A stretch of DNA of 64,000 nt from Halichondria panicea. Its lineage: Eukaryota > Porifera > Demospongiae > Suberitida > Halichondriidae. The notes beneath the pieces were generated by a model that ran no database searches, was not told the origin of the DNA, and worked only from the letters and a program-made list of their open reading frames with translations. Of this stretch, positions 21,352 to 33,646 are shown in pieces (position 1 is the stretch's first letter; the number at the start of each line of letters is the position of its first letter). The stretch covers positions 4,276,830-4,340,829 of the forward strand of contig NC_087389.1 of NCBI RefSeq assembly GCF_963675165.1, given 5' to 3'. The translations under genes and the position numbers were made by a program.

Positions 21352-24300
21352 CTAAAATGCATGAATTTTGTGTGCTAGCAAAGTAGCAAGCTGACTAAAG
21401 GTTGGTCTATCCATGGGCTTTTCTTTCCAGCAGGATTGCATTATTGTTTCAATTTCTTCCGGGCAGTGTGTGGGGATTTTCAATCCAGCCCCATGCGAAA
21501 TTTTGATAACCACTTGAACGTTATCGTACTCTTCGAATGGTACGCAGTGTGGATTGAAAATTTCCCAGGCGACTATGCCATAGCTCCAGACATCTGAAGC
21601 GAATGAGAATTTCTTTTCACCTAAACTCTCTGGTGCCATCCAACGAATTGGACATTTTCCACTACTTCTGTCGATATAGTAATTCATGTCATCTGGGAGT
21701 TGACGGAGTAGACCAAAGTCAGATACTTTGCAATTCTCACCACCAGAGGCCATTAGTATATTTCTAGCGGCCAGATCCTGCATTTACATTTACCATAATT
21801 ATCGTGCCTTTCTACAATGATTAGCATTGTCCGTGCACTTTTACTTATTACTTATCCCATGTCGATCTTTCTACTATTCAATTAGAATTGTGCATAATAT
21901 TATTATACTTACCCTGTGAATCAAACCTCTCTCTGAAAGAAAAGCCATGCCCATTGCTATGTCTAGCATGTACTTGACAAGCCAATTTAAAGGTTTTGAA
22001 GTTTTCTGTGTGCATGCATGTGGTTTACTGACTTAACTTGTCTTTATAATTATACTTGTAACTCACACATAAGAATTGCTTCAAATTTCCTGATGGCAAG
22101 TATTCCATCACAATTTGATCCACTGCATGCAAATATTCATACTTACAATCATACCCGACAATGCATAAAATGAACGAAGATTAATAATCATGAAGATCGA
22201 GCTGCTACCTGTCCAGTACTTAATTAACTGATTCTGTATGTGCATAATAATTATACCTCCTTCAACGAGACCGTAGACTTTGACAATATTAGGATGCTTT
22301 AGACGTGGATCAGCAGAAATAGCCATTTCCCTCTCAAAGTTTCTCCTCTCAGTAGCATCTTTACAAATCTGTAGAGTCTTCACAGCTACATCCACCTCCT
22401 CACCCGTTAAATTTAACAGCTTAGCATGGAAAATATTCCCAAACTCGCCTGCATGATATCAATATTATAGTTTTTGCTGTATACTTTTTAGGGTAGTCAG
22501 AAATAGATCTACATGCAATTATGAAATAGCCACTAACGACGGGATGTTATAATTATACCTTACCTTTAGTGATAAACTTTTGATCAAAAAGACGATCCTT
22601 TGGGATGTGGAGTGATACGAGTAGATCTTTTAATGGCCTTGACGTTCCTATATAATACACATTACTTGCGATCGATGCTAGTCTGTTATTAAATCAGTTA
22701 CCTTGCTTTGGAGTCCTTGGTCTGTGCTGAGCAGTAACTGATTCTGGATATGGGGCTGGAGGCTTCAAGCTATAATAATTCCATAGTACATTATAAGCCA
22801 AGTTAATTGAATAGATGCATGTAGAAAGTGAATACCGTACCTTGATCCATAAGATCTAACTGGGGATAGTTGTACTTTTGCTCCCTCAATGTTTAACACT
22901 AAAATTAATACTATAATGATCCATGATTTAGTATTGATTGAAAACTATACTTTTATGGTGCTCAGGGCTGTACTGCTGTGTAGGAGATACAGCTCTACCA
23001 GGTGAACATGTGGGTTTCTTTCTATAGGTCTGTGGCTTGGGAAGAAAAGGTGCTCTAAATTGTCCTTCATCAACGATCCTCTTTTGTTTGGGTGAAATGA
23101 TAATATCATCATAGTCATCTGATTCGTCAGCTTTTGACGAGCCATCCAACAAATCCGTAACACAATAAAGTGATGCTGGTTCTTGTAATACTGGGATGTC
23201 ATGAGCTCTTAGTAATTCTGTTCTTGAAACGTAAGACTGGTTTGCCTCCAAGTTAAATCCACTGTATGCTACAGTATTAGCTGGAGAAGATGGTACATAC
23301 AGAGAATACGTTGGTTGCTTTTGTCTTTGTTTTCGGTGAGGAGATTTTCTCAAAAAATCACCAACTGGTGTGGTATCAGATCTATGTCTCATATTTTCTT
23401 GTTGAGGCTGCGTAACATCTTTAGAGGACACTTTTTTTTTAGCTACAAGCTTTGGATCGAAGTCATATTGATATTCATAAGCAAGATCATTTTTTGAGGT
23501 CTGAGGTGACGGTATGTCATCACTCAGTGACTCAGTGGCATCACGTAAGACCTTGATCCAACAGTCTCTCTCTTCCTGTTAAAAAAACTATAAGTTATTA
23601 CTATAATTAAAAATAATTACCTCTGTCTCTGCTCTAAGATGCCATTCTTGTTCTTCACCTTTATGCTGAAAGTGTACTGTAAATCGGGTTGGCTCATCGT
23701 ACAAAGGTAGGACAGTGCGGACATTTTCAAGTTTCAATTCTTTGCATCGTCTATCCTATAATAATAATTGTACAGACAGCCAAAATGAATTATCTGTGAA
23801 CTCAGATTACAGGTCTTACGTTTAGCTTGCTGTAGTACTTCAATCTTTTGTTGTCAAGCTGGAAAATATATGTTTTTCTAGAATTTCTTCGCCCTTGTGC
23901 AACTTGCATTTCCATCATATAGCGATTACCATTCTGCATGATTAAATTCACAAAATAATTGCTATATCATGCATAATTATATTAAATTATACCTTAATGT
24001 TTGTCATATGGGTGTTCGTAGCTGTGGTAGATCTACTGAATGTTTCGTCCATGCCTGATGAATTCGAAACAGAGCATGCTTGCAGCTTTTCCATCGTTCT
24101 ATCACACTCTTCTGCTTGTTTTTTATGTCCATCCAGCAGTTCAGATATTACTACAGCTGTTGGTCTCTGCTTTGGAAAGTTGTCTAGACATGACTTTACA
24201 AGCTCGACAACCTGGGTTGGGATTTGGGTGTGGAGGTCTTTAAAATATTCACTTCGGCGTTCTACTTCAGTTCTCGGTGTAAGTTTGTTTGAAGCACGGC

Positions 24301-25045
24301 TTTTAGGATCGCTGTAGTTTGCTCCTAGAAGAGAGCTTGGAAATCGATGGCAAAAAACGAACAGTGCAGTATGGCCAAAAGAGAAAATATCCAAACTGAT
24401 ATCATATGCTACTGGGCTTTCCATTGCCTCTGGTGGCATGTACACAAGTGTACCTGGAGCTAGACTGAGTTTTCTAGATAAGGTTTCTTTTTCAATCATT
24501 CGGGAGTTGCCAAGATCTGCAATGCATGCTTTCTTCATAGTTGTAAGAAGGATATTCTTTGCAGTAAGATCACGATGAGCAATAGGTGGCTGGTGGGAAT
24601 GCAAGAAAACAAGTCCTTTTGCTACATCGTGAAGAATAGACAAGCGAATTGAGAACATGACATCTTTCGCTTCCGTGTTTTCGAGAAAGTCGTCAAGACT
24701 TCTGTCAAGTCGCTCCATAACCAAAACAGGCCTGGAGCTATCGTCAATAAAAGCAAGGCCATAAAAATGAACAATATTGGGATGGCGCATCTTGGACAGT
24801 AGGTCGCATTCTGTCACAAATTTGTCAATGACTTGTTTAACACCTTCGTTTCTTGGATGTAAGAATGTTTCGTGGATCTTTTTTCCAGCACAGATTGCCC
24901 CCCCATGAAGCTGAACTTCTATCACAGATCCAAACGATCCACGTCCGAGCTGTCTTCCTTTAGAGATCACCCCTTTCAAAATGAATTGCTGCATTTGAGG
25001 CAACTCTTTGATCAATTGCAAAGGACTGCGTACACAGCTATCCAT
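21352..25045 (-). CDS. Dual-kinase PH protein (array copy B), intact
   Basis: Eleven minus-strand exons join in phase to about 967 residues with no stop: 25045-23993, 23933-23820, 23755-23621, 23575-22951, 22898-22841, 22769-22702, 22647-22564, 22448-22257, 22122-22067, 22005-21913, 21777-21352. The first exon encodes a complete kinase (GRGSFGSV loop, CAGKKIHETF, MRHPNIVHFYGLAF, HRDLTAKN, DLGNSR, MPPEA, DIFSFGH). Exons 2-4 encode a PH domain ending in EERDCWIKVL. The linker has DDYDDI and proline-rich parts. Exons 7-11 encode a tyrosine kinase ([56 protein letters not shown]). No signal peptide or membrane segment is seen, so it is probably cytoplasmic, recruited to phosphoinositides by the PH domain. 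Both kinase domains keep Lys, Glu, HRD and Asp residues, so both may be active. Gene-model joins are my inference. Confidence 0.85.
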
Positions 25046-25155
25046 CTCGATTGTCTAGGTTTATCTTTAAAGCAAATTGCAATAAAATGTTATGCATGAA
25101 CAAATTCAAAAACTGTTCACAATAGCTACACTGCATGTCATGCATTCATTCTGAA

Positions 25156-25553
25156 ACTATAACACTCACAGCAGCGGATATCATAGATTTTTTAAACAAG
25201 TTGCCAATTTATAATGACAGCTTTCTTTTACTGTAAACAAAGCAGTGTGTTAGTTGATTTAATTCTTGTGCTTTTTTTTCGTTTCATAACACTCACAGCA
25301 GCGGATATCATAGATTTTTTAAACAAGTTGCCAATTTATAATGACAGCTTAATTTCTTTTACTGTAAACAAAGCAGTGTGTTAGTTGATTTAATTCTTGT
25401 GCTTTTTGTTTCGATTCATAACACTCACAGCAGCGGATATCATAGATTTTTTAAACAAGTTGCCAATTTATAATGACAGCTTAATTTCTTTTACTGTAAA
25501 CAAAGCAGTGTGTTAGTTGATTTAATTCTTGTGGTTTTTGTTTCGATTCATGC
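25156..25553. repeat. Three tandem ~130-bp units upstream of array copy B
   Basis: Units beginning near AACACTCACAGCAGCGGATA occur at about 25171, 25298 and 25430 (periods 127 and 132 bp), each including GTAAACAAAGCAGTGTG. They lie 110-500 bp upstream of the copy B start. A single diverged unit (AACACTCACATTAGCGGTTA) lies at the equivalent place upstream of pseudogene D (about 21255). The unit is therefore part of the ancestral upstream region and was triplicated in copy B. It could carry promoter elements. Confidence 0.85.
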
Positions 25554-25559
25554 AATGAT

Positions 25560-26126
25560 TATGTGGCGATTGTTGTGCAGTCTCATAATTAACTATAAGT
25601 AGCTCCATGCAAGGTTTTGACCAATTATATGCTACAATGTATCATGCATTCTTTTTTATGCTCATGTTCTGCCTATAATTATTATTTTGGCATACCTCGA
25701 TCTATCGTTCTATGTCACTAAACAAAATGATTATGAATTGTACTAGATCTACAATTATAAGTTTGTATCATAGAGTCTAGTCGACTCAAAAAGAACGTTT
25801 TTGTCATTCAGACTAGACAAATCGTTCTAATGCAGCCCACGATGGCTGGAATGGAGTGTAAGGCCCAATTTAAGGCATCTATGGTGAGCCCTAACCATGC
25901 ACATCTCTAAATATTCATCCTATAATTATTATTAATTATAGGCCTATTATTCTGGTGTGGGCCAATACTAGAACCTATAATACCCAAGATTTTAAGTGTA
26001 GCAATGAGTTACTGTAACTAAACAAACAATATTTTTATCGTTTTAACTGTGCATGCATGTGGAGATAAAAGTGTCTAAGTTAACTAATTATAGACAACAG
26101 TTATAAATTAAGTTTGACAGCTAGAG
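25560..26126. other. Spacer between array copies A and B
   Basis: No gene is seen between the upstream repeats of copy B and the stop codon of copy A. The DNA is AT-rich with several ATAATTAT strings. It must contain the 3' untranslated region of copy A, but no clear AATAAA is visible on the minus strand close to the stop. Confidence 0.4.
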
Positions 26127-29100
26127 CTAAATTAAACCAATCGTAAAGTTCATTTCGGTTAGAGCTTTCACCAGGAGCAAAAAACTTGGCCTCTTAGCTG
26201 GTTCTTTCCTCCAACAGGACTTCATCAACCTGGCTATATCCTCAGGGCAGTTGCTGGGGATTATAGGTGTGAGCGTACTAGAGACTTTGGCGGCCACTTG
26301 AATGTTGCTGTATTCCTCAAAAGGAACAGCGTGTGGATTGAAGATCTCCCATGCGAAGATGCCGTAGCTCCACACGTCAGAAGCATAGGAGAATTTCTTG
26401 TCAGTTAAACTTTCAGGAGCCATCCAACGAACAGGACACTTGGCATACGTTGTCTGTACATAGTACTCCTCATCGTCTGGTAGTCTACGAAGAAGGCCAA
26501 AGTCTGACACCTTGCAGATCTCACCAGGAGTTCCCATCAAAACATTTCGAGCAGCCAAATCCTATAATTAGATGTAATAATTATAATTATGGTCTACATG
26601 TACAGTTTACCCTGTGTACTAGTCCTTTCTCTGAGAGGAAAAGCATTCCCAATGCAACATCCAGCATGTACTTGACCAGCTTCCTCACTGGTCGAGTGTT
26701 TTTCTGTGTTTGGTAAAAGGAATGGAAGCAATTAAAAGCAGCATAATAGCATAATGGTATCTTGAACAATTTTGAAGTATTGTTGAAGTACACTAACCAT
26801 TAGAAATGTCTTCAAGTCTCCAAGAGGCATGTATTCCATCACGATCCAATTCTCTGCAGGTATGATTTACCATAAGCACTTTCTGACTATCAGAGTCTCT
26901 TACCTATTTTTACAATTCCATAAACGCGTACAATATTTGGGTGCTTCATGCTAGGATCGGCAGAAGCGGCCATCTCCATCTCAAAGTTTTTGCTCTCTTT
27001 CTCATCCTCACACCTTTTAAGGCTCTTCACTGCCACGTCTATCATTTCTCCCGTCAAGTTCTGGAGCTTGCCACAGAAAACATCTCCAAACTCACCTGCA
27101 TGATAAAAGTAAATTAATTATTATAACCCTCAGATTGGCAAATATTTATTGCTACACACCTTCTGCAATGAAGTCCATGTTGTAAAGGTGATTCCGAGGG
27201 ATATACAATGCTTTCAGGTCTTGAAACTTTGACACCTCAACATCCGGAGTTGTAGTTGTTTCTGAAAGTGATTAAGTCGATCATGAGTTTAGTTTATAAT
27301 GCAATCGTCTTACTTGCTCTTGCCCAATTTGGTCTGCGATGTGCTCCTTGACTTCCGATGACATCATAGGCACACTCCTCATCAGGTACCAGCCTGTTGA
27401 AAAAAACAATCAAGCATAGTATAATACGGACTGGCAGTCTGGGTGTGCATTTTTTAACACGCATGTAACTATACTTCACTATTATACACTCACATGGAGA
27501 CAGCACTCCCTTTGGACGCTGATTGACTCAGTATTGACTCTGTACAGAAAGCAAATTTATACCATTGATATACAGATTTTACCAGCATTAGATCTAGCTA
27601 TACCTATTAAATTAATCTCATGCATCTACCCTAAAACTAAACTCACGGATGGTATTCCTTTTGGTGTCTCCCGTACTGGGAGAAGGTGTGTATGGCAGGC
27701 CAAGAACACTCGGTTTTCCTTGCTTCTGTTTCGATTTCTTCAGTGTACTTGGCTTTGGGGGAGGCAAAGGCTTCACTGGTACAGCCGGTTCATCGTAATC
27801 GTCGACAATGCTCTCATAGAAATCGTTAGAATCGGCGTGGGCATACACATTACCCTTTTTTCTTGGTGCTTTAACAACAACTGTGTCGTCATAAAGATCT
27901 GCCAACTCTGGTTGAGCTCTCCTGCGAGGAGATACTGGAATTGGAACCCCATACTGACCATTATCAGCCACTCGCTGCAGGAGATCGACCAATAGGGTGA
28001 GTTGATCGGGAGTGAAGTCGCTCAAATCAGTCGAGCCAGGTCTGCTTCGTAGCTTGCTGGTAGTATTGATCTCTTCATACTGATCCTCGGCTGTAGGCTC
28101 ATTGATACGAGGTTTGAATTGTGAATACTCAGTCCGTGGAGGCTGTGGAATATCGTAGACTGGACCTTGAGGCTCAACTGGTGCGTCTCGAGTTTGAAGA
28201 CCTTGATACTCATCTCTTTTCTCCTTCCAGGCTTTTTTCTGGGACCTCACTGAAGCCATATCCACATAGTCGTATGCATCTGGTGGCTGAGGAGGAGTGT
28301 CAGGAGGTGGTTCAGAATGAAGACCTGCACCATCACAGAGAGCTTGTACCCAGCAGTCCCTCTCCTCCTGTGATTGTATAGGTGATGGATTGTGATAGCT
28401 ATAATCATAACACATCACGAGAAAACGTGACAGGATGACACATTTAAGGCGTCAATGTTATTTTCTAAACTAAAAGAAAATTGCACTTAGTAACTATACA
28501 ACTGTTATTTCCTTTTTGTTGGAATTATCAAAACTTAATAGCAAGTGTAAAGCAGACCTCTGTCGCAGCTCTGAGATAGTATTCCCCCTTTTGCTCAGTG
28601 CTGACAGTAAAATGGAATTTCGGCTTCCCACGCACTGCTGCTACTTGAGTAACTTGCTCCAGCTTCAAAACTTGGTGTTTCTTGTCCTACATAGTATAGT
28701 ACACCATGGAGTGAAGACATGTAAGTAAGTAACCAACAACCAACTTACATTCAGTTTGGTGTAATACTTAAGAAATTGCCCATTAACCAGTTCGAACATG
28801 AAATTTTTCCAAACAATGGTCTTCCGTCTAAATCCACCATGTGCAATTTTCATCTCCAACAAGAATGGATTCCCTCCCTGTAAAATGTTAATTTTATGCT
28901 ACAGTACAAATAAATAAACTAGAGCACCGAAGTACTATATTGATGAATCCTGGTATGGATGAATGGCATTGCTGCAGTTTTTCAGAAGAGTTAATTGCGG
29001 CCTGGGATCGAGGCTAGTGGTTGTAGCGCACATGCGTAATTTATGGGACTCTTGGTGTGATACATATTATTATACCTACAACCTCCCAAATTGTAAGCTA

Positions 29101-30186
29101 TAAACAGAATTAACTATAAGCTAACATTCAACTTACTGTTACTCTTGTCATCAGGTTACTAGCCTTCCTCTGTGCCACAGTACTAGGTTGGTGTGGTGCA
29201 TCCATTTCGTCAGACATTTGGAAGCCTCTCATCTTCTCCATCACTTTCTTGTACTCCACGCTCTCTTCCAAAAGATTCTCCAAAACTTCTGCCATTTCGT
29301 TTGAGCTCGGTCTGTCTTGAGGATTGTTGTCAAGGCATGCCTTCACGATGTCAACAAGATGAGATGGAATTAGCTCATTTGCTTCAAGCGTCTCAAAGTA
29401 AAGGCTTCTACGCTCCACCTCAGTTCGTGCTAGCAACTTTCCATTGCCGTCTGGGTACGTAGCAGGGAGGAGGTGTGTTGGGAAGACATGAGTTAACACA
29501 AAGAGGGCGACATGTCCAAAAGAGAACATGTCCAGACTTGCACCGTACTTTGGTTTAAACTCGAGAGCCTCGGGTGGCATGTAAAGCAGAGTACCAGGAG
29601 TTTGACTGAGAGTCCTGGTAATTTTTTCGGTGTCGATGATGCGAGAGTTGCCAAGATCTGCGATCCTTGCTTGCTTGGTTGTAGTGAGGAGAATGTTTCG
29701 TGCAGTGAGGTCACGATGTATGATGGGTGGTTGATAGGAGTGCAAAAAGACGAGCCCTTTGCCGACATCGTAGAGAATTGAGACTCGAATCGAAAATGGG
29801 AGATCTTTCATTTGTGATCTCTCCAAGTAATCTTCCAGACTCCTGTCAAGCTGCTCCATGACAAGGATCGGGGTGGAGCTATCATCAAGGAAAGCTAGGC
29901 CATAGAAGTTGACAATATTTGGATGGCGCATCTTGGACATGAGCTCACATTCCGCCACAAATTTTTCAATCATTTTTTGTACTCCTTCATTTTGAGGGCT
30001 TATCAAAGCATCATGTATCCTTTTCCCCGCACAAAAAGCTCCTCCTATCATCCTCATCTCTATGACAGATCCGAATGCACCATGGCCGAGATGTTTACCA
30101 GTTGATACAACTCCTTTCAAGATGTAAGGCTGCAGTCTTTGGATGTCCTTGGACTGTTGCATGTAGCGGCTACCAGCATCGGCCAT
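26127..30186 (-). CDS. Dual-kinase PH protein (array copy A), intact
   Basis: Eleven minus-strand exons join in phase to about 1010 residues: 30186-29137, 28877-28749, 28686-28558, 28367-27647, 27539-27494, 27393-27314, 27261-27160, 27095-26904, 26853-26798, 26703-26611, 26561-26127. Kinase 1 (residues ~15-300): [38 protein letters not shown]. The PH domain (~351-450) ends in [10 protein letters not shown]. The linker has YDYV, YEEI (a Src-type SH2 docking consensus), YESI, YDVI and a [11 protein letters not shown] proline motif. The C-terminal tyrosine kinase has [41 protein letters not shown] 46-nt microexon (27539-27494) is needed to keep frame. The start at 30186 is preferred over 30213 by alignment with copy C. 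Probably a cytoplasmic membrane-recruited signalling kinase. The order kinase-PH-linker-tyrosine kinase resembles JAK only in having two kinase domains; no FERM or SH2 is seen. Confidence 0.87.
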
Positions 30187-30213
30187 CTTTATATTAAACA
30201 AATTTTTGAACAA

Positions 30214-30891
30214 TTTCGAGAGACTAAATGTGTTCCTTAATCATCCTTTGGCGAATTTTATAGCTTATTTCTTGTGTTTAGTTTTCATTGACACTTCAAT
30301 TCGTCGATCACCCTTGATCTGTTTGCATACTTGTATATGTAAACTTTCATTTTGGTTTCACACAAAACCTGTGAACCTAAAAACAGTGGTCGCCTTGAGC
30401 TGACTAATACTACATGAAGTAGTGATCATGTTGAAACACATTTGCCAGGTGTTGGGGCTTAGCAATACATAGATTTCACATACGCTCAGAGTTGACCACA
30501 CTACACAGGTTTCACTGTACCTTAAACTTGTGAACTTGTATACACGGCATTGTGTATGCATGGGGTATAGATCTACAATGCATAAATATTCTCTTAAGGC
30601 AACAATATTGATCTAGCAGATGTAATGCCATGAATATTCGACCACCATACACAGGTTTCCCTGCATGTACATGTATACCCTAAACTTGCATACGTTGTAT
30701 GGGATATAGAGTCTAGGGCAACTGCCATGATGATATTTAAACTCGACTACAATACTGCACAGATCACTCTACCCTAAAGTAGGGTATATTGCATATGCAT
30801 CACTAAATCTTTATTCCACAATCACAGGGTTCAGACTCGCTCCATTCAGAGGTTGACGACACTCGAAACTATACCAGAGACTTTAGATATA
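30214..30891. other. Spacer upstream of the kinase array
   Basis: This is the upstream flank of the first array gene. No gene is seen. Short repeated phrases such as CACAGGTTTCCCTGCATG and ATACCCTAAACTTG occur at about 30505-30545 and 30650-30690, a degenerate tandem repeat of roughly 150 bp. Confidence 0.4.
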
Positions 30892-31103
30892 TACCTTACG
30901 GTGACATATTTTCACAGGTAGATTTGTTTGCGTTTTTACAGTTTTGTATATACATTTTGCTGGTATAATTGTTTGCGAATGTCGATCTGGATACATTAAA
31001 CAAGAGGGCGGCCAATTATTTGCGAATACTAATTTTTGCGATTTTACTCCATTCGCAGAAATAGCAGAAATTAATACACGCGAAAATATGTCACCTTAAG
31101 GTA
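30892..31103. mobile_element. MITE with TACCTTACGGTGACATATTTTC ends
   Basis: The left end TACCTTACGGTGACATATTT and right end AAATATGTCACCTTAAGGTA are inverted copies, about 212 bp apart. It belongs by style to the group of elements here that begin TACCGTA or TACCTTA and end with the reverse (39064, 41986, 42388, 50106). Confidence 0.7.
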
Positions 31104-31300
31104 GACATGCACACTATAACAAGCTGCATGTGTACTGATCCTGATGACCAGGATATAGATTTAGTATTAGATAATCTACTAGAGGATATGACATAGACTT
31201 GCTTCAACTTTCTTTGGAATGCACCACTTCCTCATTGTAGGTCTACTCATTTAATTTTCCAATACTCTCTCTTGCATCCAGATCAGAGAAACTGATCCAT

Positions 31301-32112
31301 ATGGCAACTTATTCTCCTCGTCCCAAAAAAGATCATGACACGGTCACCTTCTGGCAGCTTTTTGAACAAGCAGCAAAATGAAGATATGGACAGAACATTC
31401 GCGTTCTCAAAACTGCGTCTTATGAGACGAAAGTGAACAATATTGACCTTCAACTGAGCGTTGTTGCTATGGAGAAAAAACCTAGCGAAAGAAAACGCAC
31501 CATCGTAGATATACAAACATGAAAGAGTACGTAAATCATGGAAAAGTAGCTCAGGATGAAAGCGTTGTTCGGATCAACAAAAAGTCATTCAAAACTGAAG
31601 GAGATCGTTACACCTTCTCCTCGACAAAAGGAGTTAATTTTGGGGTTGGAAGCAATCTTGGAGCACAGGTGATGGGTGCGGCTGTAGCTGGAGGGAGCAT
31701 CGGAATAAGTGGGCATTATGACAAGAGCAAGTCTACGACTGAAGGAACAGAGAAGTCCAGCACAAAAGGCTATGAGTACAGCTACAATCAAGAGGAGAAG
31801 ATAGTCGTGCCGCCAAGGACACGTGTTACAGCCACAATCACCACCTACCGCATGAAGTACGAAATAAAATACACCATGAAGCTAAGCGTAGACAGGAATG
31901 CTTTTCTTCAAATGATCTACAAGACCCCCTGTCAGCATCTGTGTTTCGGGGTGTTCAGAAGCAGTGGTTACGTGAACATTCGTGATATGTTCAGCACCTT
32001 GCCTAATTACAATTCAGATGATGAAGATGACACGGCAAGTTTCACACAGGATGGCATACTGTCTTGGGTCGGGGAGGGATGCAGTGTGGAAAAAATTGAA
32101 GAACCTCTATAG
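31301..32112 (+). pseudogene. ETX/MTX2-like pore-forming-type protein, pseudogene
   Basis: This is a close relative of the intact gene at 63073-63885, including about 100 bp of upstream flank, in the opposite orientation. The reading frame from ATG 31301 is broken by TGA at 31379-31381 and by a frameshift near 31515; after that it is open to the stop at 32110-32112. The C-terminal part keeps the glycine-rich, Ser/Thr-rich stretch and the alternating Thr/Val strand region typical of aerolysin-fold proteins. It presumably makes no complete protein. The family assignment is tentative and made from sequence style. Confidence 0.7.
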
Positions 32113-33646
32113 CTATTTTTTAGAATTTTTATAGCACAGACTGCTCTTTTAATTGGTCTGTCATACGAACATTAGCAAGATAATTTACTTTTGTAGTTTG
32201 TGTAAACAAGATTATTTCTCTGTGATGTCAGTGTTTTAGTTTGCTATGTAGACTAGATCTAAAAACAAATTTCTAGTTAATCTGTTTGCTGTTTCTGAAC
32301 TTTCATTTTTGTCTCTATAATGTGTGCATTAGCTATACAAAGACGTGTATGTAGCAAATTTATTGATATTTTTCTATATATAGTTGTCGCACTTGGGGAG
32401 ACTAACTAACAATGTGGTGATCTACTAACACAATCATCTTCAGTTGATGATATCATGCAGTTATTACTTGTTGAGTTTGGGGCTAGAGCTACTAATTAGC
32501 TGGCTGCATAACAATATTTTAGAGGGTCACTATAATGCACAATACACAGAAGGTTACTCTCAATAGTACACATATAGTATATGGGGTATATTATACAATG
32601 CACATTATCTTGGGGTAACAATTGTGTTTACCAAGGCATGTGCCGGATTCACAATAATTCCTGCAAGTATATACCCTAAACTACAACTCGATTGTATCCA
32701 TTGTACTAGTATAATAATGCATATTCTATTCAGATACAATGGATGGCATATGTTCTACCTATAGACAAATAGAAGGAGAGTGACACACATGTGTTTACCA
32801 GTGGACCTTTCAAGATTGTTGTAAGGCTGCAGTCGTTGGAATTTGCATTTATAGCGGCTACCATGCAGTACTTAAGTATCAACCTCATGCTTCCACTTAA
32901 CTCTACACGTGTTAAGCCACAATCACACTTACCGCATGAAGTACGTATGAAATAGCGCAGACAGGAATGCAAATGGTTTACAAGACAGTATCTGTGTTTC
33001 AGGGCAGAAGCAGTGGATATATACGTAACATTCGTCACATGTTTACATAGTCATGCAGGTTAACTAATGTGCCTCTAGTTATAATATATATAGCTATATA
33101 TATATAGTATACCTCTTAGTCTATATAGCTATTCTGTAACAAACGTACTGCATGCATGTCCTTTCACTGTTATTTGTCATAGGAACAGTGCATGCATGCA
33201 ATCATGACTTTTGGGGCTGTATATATGCATGGCTGTATAACATATTTTAGAGGATCACCATCCATGCACAATAATATACACTGAATGCAGGTTTCACTGC
33301 ATGCATGCAGAACCAAGACAACCAATAAGCCATAATTACTAGTCAACCAGCCAATAATAATTATAACTAATAGCTTGCTGTATTGTATATAGAGTATAGA
33401 GTGATGACCACACTCACTGTGGTCTGATGCACATGTTTCACATGTATACTGTAGTAGATCTATAGTATACACCCTATAAACTCTAAACTCTAAACCTTAT
33501 TGTAATGCATATATACTATTCATGCAGATAATGTACCAGGATAGCAAAAGCATGTGACTCATAACTGCAAGTATATGAAGTGCAAAACGCCATCATTTCC
33601 CCTATGCATGCACTTCTATAGAAGAAGCCCACCTGAGATTAGAATC
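32113..33646. other. Spacer with decayed fragments of neighbouring genes
   Basis: Two remnants are visible. At about 32800-32880 a piece (GTAAGGCTGCAGTCGTTGGA...TAGCGGCTACCA) matches the kinase 1 N-terminal coding region of array copy A (30120-30180). At about 32895-33052 a piece (ACACGTGTTAAGCCACAATC...ACATTCGTCACATG) matches the pore-forming-type gene (31826-31990) and is decayed. The rest holds TGCATGCA strings and no gene. Confidence 0.6.
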
